In this document: positions 17,220 through 26,829 of the stretch, piece after piece
How positions within the stretch are numbered: position 1 is the stretch's first letter
Layout: every line of letters begins with the position of its first letter
Source: Castellaniella hirudinis_A
Lineage (GTDB): Bacteria > Pseudomonadota > Gammaproteobacteria > Burkholderiales > Burkholderiaceae_B
Assembly (NCBI RefSeq): GCF_047468865.1
Contig: NZ_JBLGTV010000003.1
Coordinates: forward strand, 1-64,000
Direction: 5' to 3'
Length of the DNA: 64,000 bases
Position numbers and translations under genes: made by a program
The notes under the pieces: model-generated
What the model was told of the DNA's origin: nothing
What the model saw: only the letters and a program-made list of their open reading frames with translations
Databases searched by the model: none

Positions 17220-18419
17220 TCAGTGGCCGAACACCTGGCGCAGGTAGGCCAGGAAAGTCGCGTCGGTGCAGTGTTCCTTGCCGGGGCTGTCGGCCAGCTT
17301 GGCCGTGGGCATCCCGTTGCATTCAAACAGCTTCATCACGATGTTCAAAGGCTGCGGGCCCAGGTCGTTGGTGAGGTTGGTGCCGATGCCGAAGGCCAGC
17401 TGGACGCGGTCGGCGAAATGCCGGTAGATGTCCAGCGCCCTGGGCAAGTCCAGCCCGTCCGAAAACACGAAGCGCTTGGTGGCCGGGTCGATGCGCAGGG
17501 CCTGGTAGTGCGCGATGGCTTTTTCGCCCCAGGCGATGGGGTCGCCGGAATCATGCCGCAGGCCGTCGAACAGCTTGGCGAAATACAGGTCGAAATCGGC
17601 CAGGAAGGCATCCATGCCCACCACGTCGGTCAGGGCGATGCCCAGGTCGCCGCGATATTCCTGCACCCAGTCTTCCAGGGCGCTGCGCTGGAAATCGCGC
17701 AGGCGCACCTTGCCGAAGGCCTGGTAGGACTGCAGGTATTCGTGCGCCATCGTGCCCACCGGCACCAGCCCGTGGGATCGCGCCAGCGCCACGTTGGATG
17801 TCCCCGTGACAATATGCGGAACGGCCTGGCGCAGCCGGTCGACGACTTCAGCCTGCCAGGCGCGGGAAAAGCGCCGGCGCAGGCCGAAGTCGGATATCTG
17901 CAGGGGAAAGCGGCGCGCGGGTTCGGCGGAAAAGCCGCGCAGCAGATCGATTTTGCCCTGCAGACGGCGGCGGCCCTCGGCCAGTGTTTCCGGGGTGTCG
18001 TAGCGCCGGAAATACAGTTCGTTGACGATGGCCAGCACGAAGATTTCAAAGCCCATGACGTGCACCTGGGGGCCGCGCGCCACGATCTTCAGCGTGTCGC
18101 CGTCCGTGCCGATCTCAATGAAGCGCCGCTGAAAATGAAACAGCGACAGAAAATCGACGAAATCGGATTTGATATAGCGCAGGCTGGCCAGGTAATCGAG
18201 CTCGGCCTGGGTAAACCGCAGGGTGCATAAGTGGTCGATCTGGGCGCGCACCGCCGCGGCCAGATCCGCCAGCGGGTGGGCGGGCGGCTGGCGGCAGATG
18301 AAGCGGTATTCGGCCTGTGCCGCCGGATGCCGGTGCAGCATGGTTTGCCACATCGTGAATTTGTACAAATCCGTGTCCAGCAGGGACTGGATCACGGGCT
18401 TGAAGGCGGTGTCGGCCAT
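17220..18419 (-). CDS. pncB: Nicotinate phosphoribosyltransferase
   Basis: This 399-residue enzyme converts nicotinate and PRPP to nicotinate mononucleotide in the NAD salvage pathway. It shows the PncB start region LLDTDLYKFTMWQTML, the phosphate-binding GTSNVALA followed by GLVPVGTMAHEY, and HDSGDPIAWGEKA. Together with nadD in this window it links nicotinate salvage to NAD. It lies 12 bp after valS on the same strand and is probably co-transcribed. Confidence 0.95.
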   Translation of the reverse strand: MADTAFKPVIQSLLDTDLYKFTMWQTMLHRHPAAQAEYRFICRQPPAHPLADLAAAVRAQIDHLCTLRFTQAELDYLASLRYIKSDFVDFLSLFHFQRRFIEIGTDGDTLKIVARGPQVHVMGFEIFVLAIVNELYFRRYDTPETLAEGRRRLQGKIDLLRGFSAEPARRFPLQISDFGLRRRFSRAWQAEVVDRLRQAVPHIVTGTSNVALARSHGLVPVGTMAHEYLQSYQAFGKVRLRDFQRSALEDWVQEYRGDLGIALTDVVGMDAFLADFDLYFAKLFDGLRHDSGDPIAWGEKAIAHYQALRIDPATKRFVFSDGLDLPRALDIYRHFADRVQLAFGIGTNLTNDLGPQPLNIVMKLFECNGMPTAKLADSPGKEHCTDATFLAYLRQVFGH

Positions 18420-18431
18420 GTTGCGCGGGCC

Positions 18432-21272
18432 TCAGGCCTGCAGCCGGGCGCGCTGGGCGCGCACCCGATCCAGGGTCTCGCCAAACTGCGCCAGCCGCGC
18501 GTGCTCTTGCTCGACCACGGCGGCGGGCGCGCGCTCGATGAAGCTTGGATTGGACAGCTTGACCTTGGCCTTGGCGATTTCTTTTTCCAGGCGGTCGATT
18601 TCCTTGTCCAGGCGGGCGCATTCCGCAGCCACGTCGATTTCGACATGCAGCATCAGCTGGGTGGTGCCCACGACCTGCACCGGCGCCCCGATTTCCGGCA
18701 GCTGATCCACGGCGCGGACGCTTTCCAGGCGGGCCAGGGCCATCAGGTAAGGGGTCTGTTCCGGCAGATTGCCGCCGGCGTCCTGCACCAGCAGGGGCAC
18801 CCGCTGGCTGGGGGGCAGGTTCATTTCGCCGCGCAAGGCCCGGATGGCGTCAGTCAAGGACTTGAATTCGGCCATTTGCCGGGCCGCTTCGTCGTCCAGC
18901 AATGCGTCGCATGATTGCGGGAAGGCCTGGACGCTGAGGCTGGCCGGGATGTCGGCGGGCCGCACCCCGGCGGCCACCGAGACTTTCTGCCAGAGTTCCT
19001 CGGTGATGAATGGCATGATCGGGTGCACCAGGCGCAGCAGGGTTTCCAGCACGTGGATCAAGGTGCGCCGGGTGGCGGCCTGCTGGGTGGCGTCGCCCGT
19101 GTTCAGGCGAACCTTGGCCAATTCCAGATACCAGTCGCAGTATTCGTCCCAGATGAAGTGGTACAGGCGGTCGGCCACCTGGTCGAAACGGTACTGGGCG
19201 AAGCCGGCATGCACATCGCCGACCAGCCGCTGCAGGCCGTCGATGATCCAGCGGTCGGCAAAGGACAGGTCGCCGGGCTGCGGTTGGCCCAGGGGGTGTC
19301 CCTCGACGTTCATCAGCACGAAGCGCGTGGCGTTCCAGAGTTTGTTGCAGAAATTGCGGTAGCCTTCGCAGCGCTTCAGGTCGAAGTTGATGTTGCGCCC
19401 CAGCGTGGCATAGGCCGCCATGGTGAAGCGCAGGGCATCGGTGCCGTAGGCGGGAATGCCGTCGGGGTAATCCTTGCGGGTGCGCTTGCGGATGCTGTCG
19501 GCCTGTTTGGGGTTCATCAGGCCGGCCGTGCGCTTGGCCAGCAGGGAATCCAGCCCGATGCCGTCGATCAAATCCACCGGGTCGATGGTGTTGCCCTTGG
19601 ATTTCGACATTTTCTTGCCTTCCATGTCGCAGACCAGGCCGTGGACATAGACCGTGCGGAAGGGCACCTGGCCGGTGTGGTGCATGCTCATCATGATCAT
19701 GCGCGCCACCCAGAAGAAAATGATGTCGAAGCCCGTGACCAGCACCCCAGAAGGCAGGTAGCGGGACAGGTCGGGGGTTTGTTCGGGCCAGCCGAGATCC
19801 GTGAACGGCACCAGGGCCGAGGAAAACCAGGTGTCCAGCACGTCCGGGTCGCGCGTCAGGGGGCCGGCGACGCCGGCCGCGCGGGCCTGGCGTTCGGCGT
19901 CCTCGGCGGAGTGCGCCACGAAGATGCGGCCATCCTCGGCATACCAGGCGGGGATCTGGTGGCCCCACCACAGCTGGCGCGAAATGCACCAGTCCTGGAT
20001 TTTTTCGAGCCATTGCTTATAGGTGGTGGTCCAGTTTTCGGGCACGAACTTGACCCGCCCATCGGCCACGACGTCCAGCGCGACCTGGGTGATGCTCTTG
20101 CCCGGGTGCAGGCTGTCCGCAGGGGCGGGCTGGCTCATGGCGACGAACCACTGGTCGGTCAGCATGGGCTCGATGATGCTGTTGGTGCGGTCGCCCCGGG
20201 GCACCATCAGCTTGTGGTCGCGCACCTGCGCCAGCAGGCCCTGGGCCTGCAGGTCGGCCACGATGCGCTGGCGGGCCTCGAAGCGATCCAGGCCCCGGTA
20301 CGCGGCGGGCGCGTCCTGGGTGATTTTGGCATCCAGCGTCAGCACGCTGATCATGGGCAGCTGGTGGCGCTGGCCCACGGCATAGTCGTTGAAATCGTGC
20401 GCCGGGGTGACCTTGACCACCCCGGTGCCGAATTCACGATCCACGTAGTCGTCGGCGATGATGGGGATTTCACGGCCCACCAGCGGCAGGATGACGGTTT
20501 GGCCGATCAGGTGGGCGTAGCGCTCGTCTTCGGGGTGCACCATGACGGCCACATCGCCCAGCATGGTCTCGGGCCGCGTGGTGGCGACCACCAGGTGGGT
20601 CAGGCCATCGGCCGGGGTGCCGAGCGGATAGCGGATTTCCCACATGTGGCCGTCTTCTTCGGCGCTGACGACTTCCAGGTCGGACACCGCCGTGCCCAGC
20701 ACCGGATCCCAGTTGACCAGGCGCTTGCCCCGGTAGATCAGGCCTTGTTCGTACAGGCGGACAAAGACTTCGATCACCCCGCGCGACAGGCGCTCGTCCA
20801 TGGTGAAGTATTCGCGCGACCAGTCGCAGGAGGACCCCAGGCGGCGGAATTGCCCCGTGATGGTGTTGCCGGACTGCTCTTTCCAGGCCCAGACGCGATC
20901 CAGGAATTTGTCCCGGCCCAGATCGTGGCGCGACACCCCTTCGGCATCCAGCTGGCGTTCGACCACGATCTGGGTGGCGATCCCGGCGTGGTCGGTGCCC
21001 GGGATGAACACCGTGTCGTCGCCCTGCATCCGGTGGTAGCGGATCAGGCCGTCCATGATGGTCTGGTTGAACGCATGGCCCATGTGCAGGGTGCCGGTGA
21101 CGTTGGGGGGCGGGAACTGGATGGCGAATGGGGCGGACGCCCGGCCCGGCGCGGGATCGACGTGCCGCCCGCCGGCAAACAAGCCGTGCTGGTTCCAGTA
21201 GGCGTACCAGCGGGATTCGATATCCTGGGGGTCGAAACTTTTTGACAGGGAGGCGGAGGAGGAGTCGCTCAT
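18432..21272 (-). CDS. valS: Valyl-tRNA synthetase
   Basis: A 946-residue class I synthetase. The ATP-binding HIGH motif appears as TGTLHMGHAF and the KMSKS motif as GKKMSKSKGN. The editing domain (CP1) lies between them with the GTGVVKVTPAHDFND segment. A C-terminal coiled-coil arm (last 70 residues, with LDKEIDRLEKEIAKAK) binds tRNA. The length is typical. pncB follows after 12 bp. The gene is divergent from ndk across a 183-bp control region. Confidence 0.97.
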   Translation of the reverse strand: MSDSSSASLSKSFDPQDIESRWYAYWNQHGLFAGGRHVDPAPGRASAPFAIQFPPPNVTGTLHMGHAFNQTIMDGLIRYHRMQGDDTVFIPGTDHAGIATQIVVERQLDAEGVSRHDLGRDKFLDRVWAWKEQSGNTITGQFRRLGSSCDWSREYFTMDERLSRGVIEVFVRLYEQGLIYRGKRLVNWDPVLGTAVSDLEVVSAEEDGHMWEIRYPLGTPADGLTHLVVATTRPETMLGDVAVMVHPEDERYAHLIGQTVILPLVGREIPIIADDYVDREFGTGVVKVTPAHDFNDYAVGQRHQLPMISVLTLDAKITQDAPAAYRGLDRFEARQRIVADLQAQGLLAQVRDHKLMVPRGDRTNSIIEPMLTDQWFVAMSQPAPADSLHPGKSITQVALDVVADGRVKFVPENWTTTYKQWLEKIQDWCISRQLWWGHQIPAWYAEDGRIFVAHSAEDAERQARAAGVAGPLTRDPDVLDTWFSSALVPFTDLGWPEQTPDLSRYLPSGVLVTGFDIIFFWVARMIMMSMHHTGQVPFRTVYVHGLVCDMEGKKMSKSKGNTIDPVDLIDGIGLDSLLAKRTAGLMNPKQADSIRKRTRKDYPDGIPAYGTDALRFTMAAYATLGRNINFDLKRCEGYRNFCNKLWNATRFVLMNVEGHPLGQPQPGDLSFADRWIIDGLQRLVGDVHAGFAQYRFDQVADRLYHFIWDEYCDWYLELAKVRLNTGDATQQAATRRTLIHVLETLLRLVHPIMPFITEELWQKVSVAAGVRPADIPASLSVQAFPQSCDALLDDEAARQMAEFKSLTDAIRALRGEMNLPPSQRVPLLVQDAGGNLPEQTPYLMALARLESVRAVDQLPEIGAPVQVVGTTQLMLHVEIDVAAECARLDKEIDRLEKEIAKAKVKLSNPSFIERAPAAVVEQEHARLAQFGETLDRVRAQRARLQA

Positions 21273-21455
21273 GGGATTGGGCAGCGAAAAAACGATTATT
21301 GTAGGCGGATGGGCCGCGAAAGGCGCATGGTAAAATGCGCGGTTGACCGTATGCGGCGGTGATGCCCCGGCTAAGGCGGGGCCGTTGCGCGGGCTTCATT
21401 CTACCTTTTCACCAGAGAAATCCTTTTTCTCCGATTCTTACCGGAAAACTCCGTC

Positions 21456-21881
21456 ATGGCTATTGAACGCACCCTCTCCATCATTAAACCCGATGCCGTC
21501 GCCAAGAACGTCATCGGCCAGATCGTCGCCCGTTTCGAAAAGGCCGGCCTGACGGTGGTTGCCGCCCGCCTGCAGCAGTTGTCGCGTGGCGAGGCCGAGC
21601 GCTTCTATGCCGTGCACAAAGAACGCCCTTTCTTCAAGGATCTGGTCGATTTCATGGTGTCCGGCCCGGTGTTCGTCCAGGTGCTTGAGGGCGAATCCGC
21701 TATCGGCAAGAACCGCGACCTGATGGGCGCCACCGACCCGAAAAAAGCCGAACCCGGCACCATCCGCGCCGATTTCGCCGACAGCATCGACGCCAATGCC
21801 GTGCATGGCTCGGACGCCCCGGAAACCGCCGCCGTCGAAATCGCTTTCTTCTTCCCCGAAAGCAACGTCTTCAGCCGCTGA
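21456..21881 (+). CDS. ndk: Nucleoside diphosphate kinase
   Basis: A 141-residue enzyme that balances nucleoside triphosphate pools by phosphate transfer. The phospho-accepting histidine lies in NAVHGSDAPE, and the N-terminal ERTLSIIKPDAVAKN strand is classical. It is the first gene of the long plus-strand housekeeping run that continues with rlmN. Confidence 0.97.
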   Translation: MAIERTLSIIKPDAVAKNVIGQIVARFEKAGLTVVAARLQQLSRGEAERFYAVHKERPFFKDLVDFMVSGPVFVQVLEGESAIGKNRDLMGATDPKKAEPGTIRADFADSIDANAVHGSDAPETAAVEIAFFFPESNVFSR

Positions 21882-21892
21882 TCCCGTGGCTG

Positions 21893-21918
21893 GCGGGCCT
21901 CGCCGGAGCGGGGCCCGC
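21893..21918 (+). terminator. Hairpin between ndk and rlmN
   Basis: A seven-base GC stem (21893-21899 with 21912-21918) with a 12-base loop lies about 11 bases after the ndk stop. No T-run follows, so it may attenuate or stabilise the transcript rather than end it. Confidence 0.35.
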
Positions 21919-21938
21919 GTGTTCATCTTCTGATTCTC

Positions 21939-23090
21939 ATGTCCGATACCGATCTCATCAATGTCCTGGGGCTGGATCCCGCCGCACTGCAAGCCCTGGT
22001 TGCGCAATGGGGGGGCAAGCCTTTCCGCGCGCGCCAGTTGTCGCAGTGGGTGCACCAGCGCGGGATGGATCGGTTTTCCGACATGAGCGACCTGGCCAAG
22101 GATTTTCGCGCCCAGCTGGACGCCCGCTGCGTGGTTCAGGCCCCGCCGCTCAATTTCCAGAAGCATTCGGCCGATGGCACCCGCAAGTGGCTGTTCGACA
22201 TGGGGGCGGGCAACGCCATCGAAACCGTCTACATCCCCGAAGACGACCGTGGAACGCTGTGCATTTCCAGCCAGGCGGGGTGCACGGTGGCCTGTCCGTT
22301 CTGTTCCACCGGCTACCAAGGCTTCAGCCGCAACCTGACCACCGCCGAAATCATCGGCCAGCTGTGGTACGCCAATCGCGCGCTGCGCGACGACCCCCAG
22401 GCCGCCCGGCTCAACGGGCCGGCGGCCGATGCTCGGCGGGCCGTCAGCAACGTGGTCATGATGGGCATGGGCGAGCCGCTGCTGAACTACGACCAGGTGC
22501 TGGGGGCGCTGCGCCTGATGGTCGATGACCACGCTTATGGCCTGTCGCGCCGGCGGGTCACGGTGTCCACCTCGGGCGTGGTGCCCATGATCGACCGTCT
22601 GGCCCGGGACTGTCCGGTGGCGCTGGCGGTGTCGCTGCATGCGCCCAACGACGCCTTGCGCGACCGCCTGGTGCCGCTGAACCGCAAGTATCCCCTGGCC
22701 CAGCTGCTCGATGCCTGCAACCGCTATCTCGAAGTCGCCCCGCGCGATTTCATTACCTTTGAATACATCATGCTCGATGGCGTCAACGACGCCGACGAGC
22801 AGGCCCGAGAACTCATCCAGATTGCCCGCCAGGTTCGCTGCAAGTTCAATCTGATCCCGTTCAATCCCTTCCCGCAGTCCGGCCTGAAGCGTTCCACTTC
22901 GGCCCGCATCCGTCTGTTTGCCCAGCAGCTGACCGATGCGGGGCTGGTGGTCACGGTGCGCAAGACCCGGGGCGACGACATCGACGCCGCCTGTGGCCAG
23001 TTGGCCGGCGAGGTCAAAGACCGCACCCGCATCGACGAGCGTCTGCCGGACCGCGCCCGCATCGTCATCCGCAAAAAGGAACATCAATGA
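21939..23090 (+). CDS. rlmN: Dual-specificity 23S rRNA / tRNA adenine-C2 methyltransferase RlmN
   Basis: A 383-residue radical SAM enzyme that methylates A2503 of 23S rRNA and A37 of some tRNAs. The cluster-binding motif is CxxxCxxC in GCTVACPFCSTGYQG. MMGMGEPLLNYD and the C-terminal catalytic cysteine region (RKTRGDDIDAACGQL) are present. The stop overlaps the next start as ATGA, coupling it to the RodZ-like gene. Confidence 0.97.
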   Translation: MSDTDLINVLGLDPAALQALVAQWGGKPFRARQLSQWVHQRGMDRFSDMSDLAKDFRAQLDARCVVQAPPLNFQKHSADGTRKWLFDMGAGNAIETVYIPEDDRGTLCISSQAGCTVACPFCSTGYQGFSRNLTTAEIIGQLWYANRALRDDPQAARLNGPAADARRAVSNVVMMGMGEPLLNYDQVLGALRLMVDDHAYGLSRRRVTVSTSGVVPMIDRLARDCPVALAVSLHAPNDALRDRLVPLNRKYPLAQLLDACNRYLEVAPRDFITFEYIMLDGVNDADEQARELIQIARQVRCKFNLIPFNPFPQSGLKRSTSARIRLFAQQLTDAGLVVTVRKTRGDDIDAACGQLAGEVKDRTRIDERLPDRARIVIRKKEHQ

Positions 23091-23587
23091 GCGATATTCC
23101 CAGCGATACCCCATCGTCCGCCGCCGGCGGGCCTGAAACCCTCTCGCTAGGCGAAACCTTCAGGCGTCTGCGCGAGACCCGCGGCCTGACGCTGCCGGAA
23201 GTCTCCGCGCGGATCAAGTATTCGGCGGTGCAACTGGGCCACCTGGAAGCCTGCGACTGGTCGCGCCTGCCGGATGGGGTGCCCTTGCGCGGGCTGGTGC
23301 GCAATTATGCGCGCTTCCTCGAAGCCGACTCGGCGGCGCTGTTGCAGCTGCTGGATCAGGCCGTGGGCGCCACGCGGCCGCCCACGGTGGCCGGCGGCGC
23401 GTCGGCGGCGCGCCGCGTCGTCCAGCAGGCCGACATGACGCCCCGGGGCGAGCCCGCCCATCGCACCTGGGCCTGGCTGCTGGTTTTGCTGATCTTGCTG
23501 GCCGTGGCGGGGGGGTATGCCATCAACCGGGGCTGGGTGCCCGAAGAATGGCTGATTTTCGATTGGTTGAAGGCTTTGCGGCCATGA
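23087..23587 (+). CDS. Short RodZ-like membrane protein with N-terminal helix-turn-helix
   Basis: The 166-residue protein has a RodZ-type helix-turn-helix domain at residues 22-82 (LGETFRRLRE to YARFLEAD), a linker, one membrane segment at about 127-146 and only 20 residues beyond it. RodZ links MreB to the cell-wall machinery. Classical RodZ is about 300 residues and has a periplasmic DUF4115 domain, absent here. The place between rlmN and ispG is exactly that of rodZ in other proteobacteria. The gene overlaps both neighbours by four bases. Confidence 0.85.
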   Translation: MSDIPSDTPSSAAGGPETLSLGETFRRLRETRGLTLPEVSARIKYSAVQLGHLEACDWSRLPDGVPLRGLVRNYARFLEADSAALLQLLDQAVGATRPPTVAGGASAARRVVQQADMTPRGEPAHRTWAWLLVLLILLAVAGGYAINRGWVPEEWLIFDWLKALRP

Positions 23588-24891
23588 CATCCGAAGCGCT
23601 TGCCGCTGAACCCGCCGCCGCTGCCCGGCGCATCACCCGCGCCGTCGCCGTGCGCTGGGGGGATCACGCGGTTCAGGTCGGGGGGGATGCGCCGGTGGTG
23701 GTGCAGTCCATGACCAACACCGATACGGCCGACCCCCAGGCCACCGCTTTGCAGGTGCGCGATCTCTGGCAGGCGGGTTCCGAGCTGGTCCGCGTGACGG
23801 TCAATACCCCGGAGGCCGCCGCCCAGGTGGCCGCTCTGCGCAATGCCCTGGACGGCCTGGGGGTGCCGGTGCCGCTGGTGGGGGATTTTCACTATAACGG
23901 CCACAAGCTGCTTACCCAGTTCCCGGATTGCGCGCAGGCCCTGTCCAAATACCGCATCAATCCCGGCAATATGGGGGCGGGCAAGCACCGCGACGACAAT
24001 TTCGCGCAGATGATCGAAGTCGCCTGCCGCCACGACAAGCCCGTGCGCATCGGGGTCAACTGGGGCAGTCTGGATCAGACGCTGTTGGCGCGCATGATGG
24101 ACGAAAACGCGGCGCGCGCCCGGCCCTGGACGGCCAATGCCGTGATGCGCGAAGCCCTGGTGGTCTCGGCCATCAGCAATGCCGAACGCGCCCAGGCGCT
24201 CGGCCTGCCCGGCAATGCCATCATCCTGTCCTGCAAGGTCAGCCATGTGCAGGACTTGATCGCCGTCTACCAGGATCTGTCCCGGCGCTGCGACTATCCC
24301 CTGCACCTGGGCCTGACCGAAGCCGGGATGGGCTCCAAGGGCATCGTCGCGTCCACCGCCGCCCTGGCCGTGCTGCTGCAGCAGGGGATTGGCGACACCA
24401 TCCGCATTTCCCTGACGCCCGAACCCGGCGGCGACCGCTGCCGCGAGGTCGTCGTGGCCCAGGAAATCCTGCAGACCATGGGGCTGCGCGCGTTCACGCC
24501 CATGGTGGTGGCCTGTCCCGGATGCGGGCGCACCAGCAGCACGGTGTTCCAAGAGCTCGCCGCCAGCATCCAGGACTACCTGCGCCAGCAGATGCCCGTC
24601 TGGAAAAACCAATATCCCGGGGTCGAGAACATGCACGTGGCCGTGATGGGCTGCGTGGTCAATGGCCCGGGCGAGAGCCGCCATGCGGATATCGGCATCA
24701 GCCTGCCGGGCACGGGAGAAGTCCCGTCCGCGCCGGTGTATGTCGATGGCAAGCGCGTGGTCACCTTGAAAGGCGAGCACATCGCCCGGGAATTCAAGCA
24801 GATTGTCGAAGATTACGTGGCACGCCGCTATGGGCCGGACGGGGACGCCCCCGCGCATCGTCCCGGCGTGGTGCCGCGCCAAGCAGGTTGA
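23584..24891 (+). CDS. ispG: 4-hydroxy-3-methylbut-2-en-1-yl diphosphate synthase
   Basis: The penultimate step of the MEP isoprenoid pathway, converting MEcPP to HMBPP with a [4Fe-4S] cluster. The 435-residue protein has the cluster cysteines in VACPGCGRTSS and in GCVVNGPGES, plus the N-terminal VQSMTNTDT. The ATG at 23584 overlaps the stop of the RodZ-like gene (ATGA). The length, above the 370 residues of the E. coli enzyme, reflects the insert typical of betaproteobacteria. Confidence 0.96.
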   Translation: MTSEALAAEPAAAARRITRAVAVRWGDHAVQVGGDAPVVVQSMTNTDTADPQATALQVRDLWQAGSELVRVTVNTPEAAAQVAALRNALDGLGVPVPLVGDFHYNGHKLLTQFPDCAQALSKYRINPGNMGAGKHRDDNFAQMIEVACRHDKPVRIGVNWGSLDQTLLARMMDENAARARPWTANAVMREALVVSAISNAERAQALGLPGNAIILSCKVSHVQDLIAVYQDLSRRCDYPLHLGLTEAGMGSKGIVASTAALAVLLQQGIGDTIRISLTPEPGGDRCREVVVAQEILQTMGLRAFTPMVVACPGCGRTSSTVFQELAASIQDYLRQQMPVWKNQYPGVENMHVAVMGCVVNGPGESRHADIGISLPGTGEVPSAPVYVDGKRVVTLKGEHIAREFKQIVEDYVARRYGPDGDAPAHRPGVVPRQAG

Positions 24892-24894
24892 TTC

Positions 24895-26178
24895 ATGTCC
24901 GCATTCAAGAAAGTCGCCGGCCTGACCGGCATGAAAGACGCTTTACCCCCGGAATCCGCGCAATGGGAGGCCCTGGAGGCCCTGGTGCGCGATTGGCTGG
25001 CCGCGTATGGCTACCAGAACATGCGCACGCCGGTGCTGGAACACACCCGCCTGTTTGCGCGCGGCATCGGTGAAGTCACCGACATCGTCGAAAAAGAAAT
25101 GTATTCCTTCGTCGATCCCCTGAACGAAGACCGCCTGACCATGCGGCCGGAATTCACGGCGGGCATCGTGCGCTCGGCCATCGAGCACAACTTCCTGTAC
25201 GACCGGCCCCGGCGCATCTATGCCATGGGGCCGGTGTTCCGTCACGAACGCCCGCAACGCGGCCGCTACCGCCAGTTTCACCAGATCGACGTCGAAGCCC
25301 TGGGCTTTGCCGGGCCCGACGTCGATGCCGAACTGATCCTGATGCTGGCGCGCCTGTGGCGCCTGCTGGGCCTGGACGACATCCGCCTGGAACTCAATTC
25401 GCTGGGGCAGCCCGCCGAGCGCGCGGCCCACCGCGCCGCCCTGGTCACCCACCTGGAAAAGCACATCGACGTGCTGGACGATGAGGCCCGCCGCCGCATG
25501 CACAGCAACCCGCTGCGGGTGCTGGACACCAAAAATCCCGCCATGCAGGACATGGCCGACAGCGCGCCGCGCCTGTTCGACTTCCTGGGCGAAGAATCCC
25601 TGGCGCATTATCGCGGCCTGTGCGCCCGCCTGGATGATGCCGGGATTGCCTACACGCTCAATCCCCGGCTGGTGCGCGGGCTGGATTACTACAATCTCAC
25701 CGTTTTCGAATGGGTGACGGATCGCTTGGGCGCGCAGGGCACGGTCTGCGGCGGGGGGCGTTATGACGGCCTGATCGCGCTGCTGGGGGGCAAACCCGCC
25801 CCGGCGGTGGGTTTCGCCATCGGCATGGAGCGCCTGCTGGATCTCTGGTCGCAACGGGCGGACACCCTGGCCGCGCCCGAATGCCAGGTGTACCTGATCC
25901 ACCAGGGCGATGCCGAACAGCGCTGCGCCGCCCGCCTGGCCGAGGCGCTGCGCGATGCCGGCCTGCGGGCACTTGTCCATGCGGGCTCAACTGGGTTTAA
26001 ATCACAGTTTCGCCGAGCGGACGCCAGCGGCGCGCAGGCCGCGGTCATTATCGGCCCGGACGAACTGGCCGCGGCCCAGGCCTCGGTCAAATGGCTGCGT
26101 GCCGGCGATGCGGGCGAAGCCCAGCAAGAAACCGTCGCCTTTGACGCGCTGGCCCAATACCTTAAACAAAGGATCTGA
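24895..26178 (+). CDS. hisS: Histidyl-tRNA synthetase
   Basis: A 427-residue class II synthetase. Motif 1 and 2 regions are visible (TMRPEFTAGIVRSAIEH and VFRHERPQRGRYRQFHQ), with the histidine-specific LVRGLDYYNLTVFEW and the motif 3 arginine in GFAIGMERLL. The start lies three bases after the ispG stop, so the genes are coupled. A separate, catalytically reduced paralogue, HisZ, is encoded at 34.2 kb. Confidence 0.97.
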   Translation: MSAFKKVAGLTGMKDALPPESAQWEALEALVRDWLAAYGYQNMRTPVLEHTRLFARGIGEVTDIVEKEMYSFVDPLNEDRLTMRPEFTAGIVRSAIEHNFLYDRPRRIYAMGPVFRHERPQRGRYRQFHQIDVEALGFAGPDVDAELILMLARLWRLLGLDDIRLELNSLGQPAERAAHRAALVTHLEKHIDVLDDEARRRMHSNPLRVLDTKNPAMQDMADSAPRLFDFLGEESLAHYRGLCARLDDAGIAYTLNPRLVRGLDYYNLTVFEWVTDRLGAQGTVCGGGRYDGLIALLGGKPAPAVGFAIGMERLLDLWSQRADTLAAPECQVYLIHQGDAEQRCAARLAEALRDAGLRALVHAGSTGFKSQFRRADASGAQAAVIIGPDELAAAQASVKWLRAGDAGEAQQETVAFDALAQYLKQRI

Positions 26179-26186
26179 TTTCAGGC

Positions 26187-26825
26187 ATGGCATACGATCT
26201 CGAAGAACAGGAAAAACTCGACGCGCTGAAGGCCTGGTGGGAACGCTATGGCACACTCAGCATGGTGCTGGTGCTGGCGGTGGTGCTGGCTTTTGCCGGC
26301 TGGCGCGGCTGGCAGTGGTATGCTTCGCACCAGGCCGCGCAGGCCATGGGCTACTACGAAGCCCTGGAGACCGCGGCCAGCCAGCCGGGTGAAGAATCCA
26401 TCGCGCGCATCAAGGCCGCCAGCGCGGCGCTGCGCGACGGCTACCCGGCCTCTGGCTATACCGCGCGCGGCGTTCTGGTCGCCGCCTGGGCGCTCCAGGA
26501 TCGCAAGGATCTGGATGGCGCCCGTGCGCAGCTGGAATGGCTGGCGCGGGATGCGTCGGCGCCGGCGTTGCAGGCGGTGGCGCGGCTGCGCCTGGCGGGC
26601 GTGCTGCTGGCCCAGCAGCAATACGAGCCCGCGCTGGCCCAGATCCAGGGGACGGCGCCGGCCGGTTTCCAGGGCCTGTATGCCGACCGGCGGGGCGATA
26701 TCCTGGCCGCGCAGGGGCAGGCCGACCAGGCAGCCCAGGCCTGGCACGAAGCCCTGGCGGCCTTTGGCGCGGACCCCGCCGCCCAGATCGTCCAATTGAA
26801 AATCGACGCCTTGAACGGAGCCTGA
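26187..26825 (+). CDS. YfgM-family tetratricopeptide membrane protein
   Basis: A 212-residue protein with a short cytoplasmic N-terminus (YDLEEQEKLDALKAWWERYG), one membrane segment at about residues 25-46 and a periplasmic TPR-like domain. YfgM acts with PpiD at the SecYEG translocon as a periplasmic chaperone and has been linked to Rcs signalling. The position between hisS and bamB is conserved across proteobacteria and supports the assignment. It starts eight bases after hisS and ends four bases before bamB. Confidence 0.9.
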   Translation: MAYDLEEQEKLDALKAWWERYGTLSMVLVLAVVLAFAGWRGWQWYASHQAAQAMGYYEALETAASQPGEESIARIKAASAALRDGYPASGYTARGVLVAAWALQDRKDLDGARAQLEWLARDASAPALQAVARLRLAGVLLAQQQYEPALAQIQGTAPAGFQGLYADRRGDILAAQGQADQAAQAWHEALAAFGADPAAQIVQLKIDALNGA

Positions 26826-26829
26826 TCCC

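Noticed and set aside
18915..21245. 776-codon plus-strand open frame opposite valS
   Set aside because: valS is complete on the minus strand with all motifs; the opposite frame is a composition effect.
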